Below, piece after piece: positions 1 through 7,300 of a stretch of 10,588 bases of DNA. A program made the position numbers and the translations under genes. Each line of letters starts with the position of its first letter. Within the stretch, counting starts at the first letter, position 1. The DNA is taken from NCBI GenBank assembly GCA_028565635.1, contig JAOXYB010062068.1, forward strand, positions 1-10,588, written 5' to 3'. This DNA comes from Phoronis ovalis (Eukaryota > Phoronida > Phoronidae). Under the pieces are notes generated by a model, which saw only the letters and a list, made by a program, of their open reading frames with translations, had not been told where the DNA came from and did not search any database.

Positions 1-63
1 GACGTAAGTGAAGTTTTATTTGACCGGACAAGTAAGTAAGTAAAACGTCCGGCAGAACGATGT

Positions 64-73
64 TCTCGCGAGA
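64..73. promoter_or_regulatory. TCTCGCGAGA palindromic CGCG box
   Basis: A perfect 10-bp palindrome TCTCGCGAGA is present. In vertebrates this exact word is a known core-promoter element of CpG-island and bidirectional promoters and is bound by BANP, with earlier reports for ZBTB33/Kaiso. Here it lies in intron 1 of the PPP1R12-like gene, about 0.8 kb past that gene's first splice donor. If functional it could mark an alternative or neighbouring start site. No transcript start can be seen, so the role is inferred. Confidence 0.3.
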
Positions 74-108
74 TTTTCGATGTCCGGACGTTTAGCCCCA
101 AGATATGC

Positions 109-125
109 CGTCCGGTAACCGGACG
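109..125. repeat. 17-bp perfect palindrome
   Basis: CGTCCGGT-A-ACCGGACG is perfectly self-complementary around a single central A. It overlaps the second copy of the direct repeat at 119-132. A symmetric binding site or the tip of a small inverted-repeat element would both look like this. Confidence 0.5.
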
Positions 126-876
126 TTTAGCCACGGCCATATTATAAATTAGTACATTACAGCCCAAATGGCAGCAAGTTAAGATGTCTTACTAAGATAT
201 TGTCTGTTCTGTAAGTAAAAGACACTGTTGATTAATGACTAGGCCTCTAAATGAACAGTTCCAACTTTATAAAACATAATATACAACAATGATTATTTTA
301 ACAAAAAATATAAATATTTATGTAAGATCATCCTTCATTGTTAAGTCCGACTGACTATTCCATCCATCATAACTACACACAGATTATCCCCAGTGTCTAC
401 CAATATTCCAGTGTGTCACACTCTCTTCGCATTATTTTGTAAACATATCCCATGAGTGACTCATCACTGTGATTCCATATCTTTATCAGATGGTTTCAGT
501 TACATGATATGAACAAACTCAGAAAGGCCTATACTTTTTTAGCATTACCTTATGTCTTATGATTAATCGACCATCAACAACTGAAAACCTGAAGCACAAG
601 TCAAAACGTGGGTAACATTAGCCAAAGGATTAGCTCCACACTGTCCCATTCCACCATATTAAAGTCCATGGGGATAGTAATCAATGAATGATGGACATGC
701 AGGGATTGCAGAGGACCGCCACTGGACATTGTCAAAGAAATCAAACGTCATGCAGTGTGTCTGCTAACAGAATAATCAATCATACTTGGGATATATCATA
801 TAGTGTAAACAGAAAACGACACATAACAGTAACTGTTAACACTTGTTTCATACACCTGTATGCAAAATTTACTAAC

Positions 877-1122
877 CTGATGAAGGGATGTAAGACCATC
901 TACATTCGCTGTGTTTATATCCGCACCCCTCTTCAAAAGTGATGCTACTTCTTCGATATCTCCACTCGAACATGCCGCCAAGAATACACATCCGTCTTGA
1001 AATTTTACTCTTCGATTATTTGTATTTGAATCTGACATTGTCCCATTTGTCTCTGAATCCTCCCAGCGCTTTAATTGTTCGTGCCTTCTCATCAAGGCAC
1101 TTTTCTGTTTCTCATCCGCCAT
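877..1122 (-). CDS. PPP1R12A: Myosin phosphatase targeting subunit (PPP1R12/MYPT family), first coding exon, partial gene
   Basis: This exon encodes 82 residues of the N terminus of a MYPT-family protein. The family directs protein phosphatase 1 to myosin and other targets and controls contractility and cytoskeletal tension. Three family marks appear in order. Residues 13-20 (RHEQLKRW) match the MyPhoNE motif. Residues 38-41 (RVKF) are the RVxF motif that docks PP1 catalytic subunit. From about 43 to 82 (CVFLAACSSGD ... RGADIN ... VDGLTSLHQ) runs the start of the ankyrin-repeat domain. ATG at 1122 is the first in-frame ATG and has G at -3 and G at +4. The exon ends in phase 0 at CAG before a GTTAGT donor, the same LHQ junction that I recall for vertebrate MYPT1. 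The remaining ankyrin repeats and C terminus lie off the left edge. PPP1R12A, B and C cannot be separated from this exon, and the invertebrate gene may predate that split. Confidence 0.9.
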
Positions 1123-1141
1123 TACTCCTGCAACACTCGAT

Positions 1142-1149
1142 ATGCAAAT
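1142..1149 (+). promoter_or_regulatory. Octamer ATGCAAAT (POU-domain site match)
   Basis: An exact match to the consensus octamer bound by POU-domain factors lies in the middle of the 69-bp divergent spacer. An 8-mer also occurs by chance in AT-rich DNA, so only its position makes it noteworthy. Confidence 0.3.
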
Positions 1150-1166
1150 CAAGTCTCGCAATTCAT
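1149..1166 (-). other. Short upstream ORF (MNCET) in PPP1R12-like leader
   Basis: Reading toward the PPP1R12-like ATG, an ATG at 1166 opens a five-codon frame closed by TGA at 1149-1151, 26 nt before the main start at 1122. It matters only if transcription of that gene starts at or right of 1166. Confidence 0.3.
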
Positions 1167-1181
1167 CGTATAAATCTCGCA

Positions 1182-1223
1182 ATGTACAAATATGGCGACG
1201 TCCATGCTTGCCAAAATTTTTAG
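1182..1223 (+). other. Upstream ORF (13 codons) overlapping the MRPS35 start
   Basis: ATG at 1182 opens a 13-codon frame ending with TAG at 1221-1223. It is out of frame with, and spans, the MRPS35 start at 1192. If the mRNA begins upstream of 1182, ribosomes that use this ATG would miss the main start. The uORF ATG has A at -3 (TCGCA before the ATG puts C-G-C-A-A near it) and T at +4; the MRPS35 ATG has A at -3 and G at +4, which is closer to the Kozak consensus. Confidence 0.35.
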
Positions 1224-1354
1224 ACTCAATTCTAGGAGTTTTACTTGCTTATTCGTGCAACAAAGAGCCGTAAAATGGCTGAGATCCGGAACAAGACACA
1301 TGTCTGGAGCTGTAGGAGGTCAGCAAGGAGGAAGTTCGGTGAAATTAAATGAAG
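1192..1354 (+). CDS. MRPS35: MRPS35 exon 1: start and mitochondrial presequence
   Basis: This exon encodes residues 1-54 plus the first base of codon 55. [16 protein letters not shown] begins a basic, hydrophobic N terminus that fits a matrix-targeting peptide, followed by a Gly/Ser/Gln-rich linker ([11 protein letters not shown]). The exon ends GAAG before donor GTAAGC, in phase 1. A second in-frame ATG at 1204 would remove only four residues, with a weaker context. Confidence 0.9.
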
Positions 1355-4300
1355 GTAAGCCTTTTAAATTCTAGAGAAATGATTCATTTCCTAATAATTA
1401 TGGATTTATGCACTCTACTTCACCTTTCTTTGCTAAGTGTTACTAAGTGTTACTAGGTTTACGTACTACTTGGTGCTAGCTGCTTGTGAAGAAGTAGACT
1501 GGGCTCAGTCTGAACTCTTAATAGTTTTATAATATATCCTAGGTCTGAATTTATAAAGTTTGTTTATAAAAAATATCTTTGTACATTTTTTTCAAACTGA
1601 CATTTCTACTCAAATTGCCTAACTAAACTTCTAAAGTGATGATAAATTATTATTTTTTCAAATATGTAACATGTATTTAATTTAGTCATATTTATATAGT
1701 TATAGTAGTTTTGATAAAGTCGTTAAGAGTTGGAAACTTAAATTTTATGTATTTCTATTTTCATTTCTAAAAATTATTAATTTATTAATGGTACTGTTAT
1801 AAATGAATAATAAGAGTAAAATTGTTGTTAGCTGCAGTAACTTTAAGCCTTAGCTGCAGCCTAACGTTGCAGAGCACCTATGTAAAAAAGATCGAAATCT
1901 GCTCAGTAAAATTTTCTATGCACTTTTCACATATTTTTTGTTGATAGGCTGGTAAATCCCCATAAATCATTGTATAAACATTTTGTTTTGAAATTTTTTA
2001 TTACAACACGTTTTCAAGAAATTTTGCAATCATTCTGTTTTAGAAGTAAAGTTTTGCAACCATGTGAAAAAATGCCTGCCTGTTCACCTGCATTTTTAAT
2101 TTTGTTTAATCTTGGATTTCACAAGAAGCATGTTATGAAAAATACAATCAAAAGAGCATGTGATGCTAAAACTGTGAAGACATATTTAAGGTTTATATGT
2201 ACTTTAATAAAAGGGATTAGCAAAAAATTTTAAAGCATGCAAATTTGATGGACATTGTAATTACTAAAACTAAATTGTCATCTGCCAATATATATTATGT
2301 CTTTATATAATTAGTCCTCCTTTAGCCTGTACTTGCTACTGAAGAAATAGTCAGTAGTTTCCCAAAACGTTTATACTCGCTCATGTGATAGCAACTTTTG
2401 CATTGAATTTTCTGCGCATCTGCCATGTTTTTAATTCCAGCTTTCGGTTTTAAAGTTTTACAAAATTAGAAACCAGTTTTATATTCAGTATACACATAAT
2501 GAGATTGACTTTGTCTGCTGATAATTATTGTTTGTGGTAGCTGAATTGTGTGCCCTCATAATAGCAGGTTGAGAGGTTCACAAGAGATTTTTTTGTCTCC
2601 ATACACTACATACCAAGACACAGACATAGGGTTACTATAGCTCACAGTGTACTGACTGAATGATGGAAAATGAATAATTTAACCCGTTGCCATGTCTGAC
2701 TAACTTGTTCTGTAAGCGTTGATTATGCCTTTTAATAAAAAGTTTTGATCAATATTTTTCCACTAAGTGGAAAACGGTTACTTTCATAATGTAATGATGC
2801 CAAAATTAAGTGATTTTTTATTTCAGGAGAAGACGAATTTCGCGTTTATCAAATACCTGGTTTAAAGCCAGTAGAACGTCAGAAACGGCGACAAGCTGCA
2901 AGAAAGGAAGTAGCACCACCTAGATTCTTAAAAATGAAGACAGACCAAGATTGGACAAGTGTTTGGCCTACTGCAAATGCATTCAAATGGTCTTCTATAC
3001 CATTTCCTGTTAGACAAGGTTTTATACAGGTATTCTATGTGTTGCTGTTGATATTGTATGGCAGTTTGCATATAAAACCATAGTAAGTAATTGTAAAACT
3101 CACATATCACCAAATTGCAGGTGTAACATTGATGTTTCTTCTAAAAAGTGTATAGGTTAATTTTATTTGCCTCATACATGTCAAGTCTCCCACATTTAGA
3201 CTCTTATCTCCCTCTCTCCCACTTTGTGATTTTTCTCCCGCAAATTTAAAATTAAGAAATAAAACTAAAAAACTTGTTTTCGCTGAAGTTCAGTCCGATC
3301 AATATCATTTCTTTTCAAAGAAACTTAAATTTGTTTGAAGCAATAAACATATCATTTAACTGGTCTCTATGTATTCTTCTAAAAGTAACTCTTTCAAAGC
3401 AATTCTTGGATCTCCAGCAATTCTTAACTTTTTCTTAGCAAATTTTGATTTTGGTTGTGAAGAAAATGAACATTTTTTAAAGTCTAAGTAAGTTCATATT
3501 GTGCTTAGATGGGCACCAGATATCAGGAAACAGCATCAAATCTAAAATTTTCCAGACTCCTCCTTGCTGAGGGGAACGACCCCCCCCTCCTGCATCAACC
3601 TTCATGCACAACCTGCGGTCATGCGCTATTGCTTTGCATCAGAGATCTAGAAAAGTATTACTCCCTCCTAAAAATTCTTGCAACTTGACAGCTATGTTAT
3701 CTAGCTTTGTATTGTATTCTTTGTATTGAAATTTATTCCTTGTGGACCATCTTTTTTAGAATATGGGTGAAAACGATGGTGTTATTCCAGGGAAGTATGC
3801 AAATGCTGAGCTGATGAAGATACCTAATTTCCTTCATTTAACACCAGCTCATATTAAGAAACACTGTGCTGCACTTAAAGGTAATTTCTTGTGCTAGCCT
3901 TGCGTTGTTTATCGAATTTATCGAATTTGGCTGTGTTTATTTACAGTTGCACTTTATGCTGTGTAGTGTATCTGGGTATTTTTGTCAACTCCTTGAAACC
4001 GATCAAATGCCTCGTATGCCTTGGGTTTTAAAGGCTTTCACCAAACTGATTGGTTTAGTTATAAATCAAGTTACAAAATAAACACAGATAAAGTTGTTAA
4101 AACATTGTCTCCTATGTTTTTAAACACTATTGTGGACAGAGATAATTTGATTATTGTAGACATGAAAAGTGTAGATGCTTTACATATTTTTTTGTTAGAG
4201 TTCTGTACTGAATGGCCAGAAGGACTTGAAACAGATGAAGATGTTATGCAGCATTTTCCAGTCGAAGTTATCACTAGCGATTTTTGCTTCTCTGGATCAT

Positions 4301-7300
4301 CATTGAGAGACCCAAGAGGACGAGTAGTCAAAATAAAGGTAATAAATACGTATAAGCAAAAATATAACACTCTTGGGTCTCAGGTGAGAAGTCATGAGTA
4401 GGCTGAAAAAATACCTAAAGAAGTGGTCCTTTCCAAGACTACTTTAAATAATGGTACTAAAATATTGGTAAATGATACCTTTCCCCTTGACCTATTGAAT
4501 TGTTTCCTCTGAAAATACCAAGAAGTTCTGAGTGCTATTTTCAAAGGAGCACAGGGGTATCAAAGAGAGTGTAAGTTGTAGAAATATAAACTCCTGCGCT
4601 TGACCAACAATGCATAATGAACCCTACTTGAGACAAGGTCTAAAAATCGTCACTTTTTGAGGAAAATCATTGATTTTCAACCCTACGATATATTCTCAGT
4701 CCCCTAAAAAAGCACCTTCTTTGTACGTTTTTAGTTACAACCATACATACCCACGTAGTCCCATTGTGACTTCATGAGCTGTTAGATTTTCAGCAATTGT
4801 TGTCTTAATCCAATGTACTACTAAACCTAGGCATTTTGATGGAATTATTGTATCATCACAATCTATTATTTTCATCTACTGATTATGTCTATATCACCTT
4901 TAGACAGAATAGAGTATTTTATGTTGCCTTTGTTTAACATTATGTGTAATGTATAGAAAGTTATAGTTCACTTTTTTAAATGATTATTATAAACACTTTA
5001 AAATCATTTCATTAAGCTCTGTGAAATACTCATGGCCTCTATTAAACTTCTTCAATCTAGTTTGAGCTAAATCTCAAACTTGTCACCATAAAAGGTATGC
5101 TGTGGTTCTCTGAAATGCATTTCCCTATATTGATCTCAGTAGCATCTCTACAGCTACAACAATGTTACTAAAATTTGGTCCCTGGTTTCTCAATATACAA
5201 ATTCTACACAACAAAAAGAGCAGAGTTCTTACTAACCTTCTCCCATGAACATGATCTAATAGGTAAAATATCTTTGTAACTTATTTGATTGGCTAAGAGC
5301 TGATAAGGAAAGATTCAAACTCACAATAAGTATCTTATAACAGGTTCAACTGCACTAAGATACTTTGCTTGTATTCATTGTAGTTAAAACTGTCTGATTT
5401 AGAATTGGATTATCATGCTAGAAATAAATTGCTCAGACTTGTTGGTGACAGATATGACAGAGAAACAGATATGTTAACCATAACAACTGATAGGTAAGCC
5501 AAAGCTGAGTACCAGTATATGTGACCTGGAAATTTGAAATCACTGACTTGTTTTCCTTATGGATATTTGTGTAACATTTAGTATCTTCCAGCTGTGAATG
5601 AACAATACCTTGATTTCCCATGGCATAGAAATTCTTAGGTGCAATGGAAATTACCTTTGACAATGTTGTGTTATGTACCAATGTTCCAGTGACTTCATAT
5701 GTATGTGCCTAATTATATTAAAGTTAAGTCTATTGATGTGTGAGAATTTCTTGCTGATGCAGACAAAGTATATTACTCGTTTTGATATGAGTTTTCTGTG
5801 AAAGTAAAAGTTCTAAATCAACAGAGTGGACCAGTCATAAGAGCAGACAGTTTTTGAATTGGACATACTAGATTCATGCCGCACACATATGTACCGATAT
5901 AGAAAAGTTTAAAATTATACATATTGCAGGTGCCCAGTGAAGAAACAAAACTATGATTATGCCATGTATTTGCTAACTGCATGCTTCTTTGAGTCATGGG
6001 TGAGTTGTTAGTAATGTATTTTTAAGGCTAAGCTGGAGGGTAGTGATGTTCTGACTGATCTATTTTGTCCAGTATTGATCAAAATCACTGATGGTTAATC
6101 AGTTGCAAAATTTCATGTTGAAACGGCATTCTTTAGTGGCTGATAAAAAACATTCAGATTAAAAATGGCAATATCTGGTACGGAAGTGTGAGGAAAAACA
6201 TGCTGAATAAAAAAACCATCGGTAACCTAATTAACAATGCAGGATCACATGCTTGAATGCCAGTGTTAATATTGAAGCCGATGTTTGATATGAAAAGTCA
6301 TTAAAAAGGTATTTTAACAATAAGTACAGCTCGAATTTAGTACTCAGCATCTTGGCCAAGTGTACTTGTAATCTTAAATTAAATCAATATCTTCCTTGCA
6401 TGCTTTTTTCTGGTAGCAGTCCCATTGCTCTTGTGTAGCCACCACATAGTTATCGTATGCTCACCGTGTATTCATGGATGATCATTCGGTTGAATGCAGG
6501 GTCTTATAGCTTTTAAATAAACACATTAAAAATCGGTAACATGTTTTCTGCGCACATAGTACAAAACGAAATTAACGTTTAGACCCATATGAAACGTTTA
6601 AAGTTTTAATGTTTATTGAATTTAATGCAGGTTGTGTGCCATGTTCTTATTTAACGTTACATTGTTTAATCATGCTGACATTTGGTATTCTTTGAAAATG
6701 AGCAACTGTTAAATTTTGTGAATTTTTATTTTGGTCGATTTATTACGGGTCATCTGTAATATAACTAGGACTGCATAAACTGAATTTGCATTTTTTTTTG
6801 CATGTTGATTAGAGTTTGACATTTTTTATTAATTAATGATTCGTAGAAAACTGAACCTTGGGAAGCAGACAAGGAAGAAGCAGATTGGGAGAAGTATTAC
6901 TGGGACAAAAGCAACTCACGGAAAAGCATAGTAGAGCTTGTACAAAAAATTTCACAGGCAAGTATTATATATGCTGTATTATTGTGGGTAATACAGTTTA
7001 AAGCGACTAATAGTTGGTTTGGTGTTAAATAAAGTGCCTTACTACAAGCTATTTGTATTGTAATTTATTCCAGAATAGTGAACTATGAAACTGTCAAACA
7101 ATTCAGGGCTTTTCAAATTTTTAGATGTTTTTTTTTTCAGTTTTGTTTTTTATATATGATGAAAACTAAAACATTGTGGTTGATTACTGAATTGTTTACC
7201 TGTGGTTATTTTCATGGCAGATAGCATGTAAACATACAGGCATTATGGAAAAGAGGAAATTTAAAATTACTTGGCAATAATCATAGTAACTGACAGGTAA

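Larger units (their letters stand above)
1..132. repeat. CpG-rich cluster of GTCCGG/CCGGAC words
   Basis: This short stretch is much richer in G+C and CpG than the AT-rich DNA to its right. The 6-mer CCGGAC or its complement GTCCGG occurs six times (24-29, 47-52, 82-87, 84-89, 110-115, 119-124). A 14-base word, CCGGACGTTTAGCC, is repeated directly at 84-97 and 119-132. Its first ten bases occur inverted as AAACGTCCGG at 43-52. A small (AAGT)3 run sits at 30-41. On the minus-strand gene this lies inside intron 1. It could be the edge of a mobile element, a promoter-like CpG patch, or a local duplication. I cannot assign a family, and it may continue off the left edge. Confidence 0.5.
1..876 (-). 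other. PPP1R12-like intron 1 (partial, runs off left edge)
   Basis: On the minus strand this follows the GTTAGT donor that ends the first coding exon at 877. The next expected MYPT exon, continuing the ankyrin repeats after the LHQ end, was not found between 1 and 876, so intron 1 extends beyond the window. The sequence is AT-rich apart from the CpG-rich cluster at 1-132. The short open frames here, such as 688-942 on the plus strand, have no recognisable protein content. Confidence 0.65.
1123..1191. promoter_or_regulatory. 69-bp head-to-head intergenic region, candidate bidirectional promoter
   Basis: Only 69 bp separate the start codon of the PPP1R12-like gene (minus) from that of MRPS35 (plus). 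Both 5' leaders and the core promoters must therefore fit in, or overlap into, this space. It contains an octamer word ATGCAAAT (1142-1149), two copies of TCTCGCAAT starting 21 bp apart (1154 and 1175), and an AT-rich TATAAAT (1169-1175). That TATA-like word is only 17 nt before the MRPS35 ATG, too close for normal use unless initiation is nearly leaderless. No promoter function is shown by the sequence itself. Confidence 0.6.

Noticed and set aside
1123-1182. N-terminal extension of the PPP1R12-like protein to 1182
   Set aside because: The frame is open, but it begins with TTG (1180-1182), not ATG. The first in-frame ATG is 1122, which matches the family start and has a good context.
939-1223. 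Plus-strand 94-codon open frame
   Set aside because: It is the antisense shadow of the PPP1R12-like exon. Only its last 13 codons, from the ATG at 1182, are noted as a uORF.
4021-4401. A 126-codon open frame containing exon 4
   Set aside because: Only 4199-4338 matches mS35. The upstream part is intron 3, and the downstream part passes a good GTAATA donor. Retaining intron 3 gives an early TAG at 3895.
6960-6963. Alternative GT donor just after exon 7
   Set aside because: Using it adds four bases and makes exon 8 read into a TGA within two codons; the GC donor has the better consensus (CAG/GCAAGT).
7129-7240. Possible cryptic exon after the T-rich CAG at 7140
   Set aside because: The acceptor looks strong and the phase 0 frame stays open for about 27 codons, but there is no donor in frame, no family similarity, and exon 7 to exon 8 already joins correctly.
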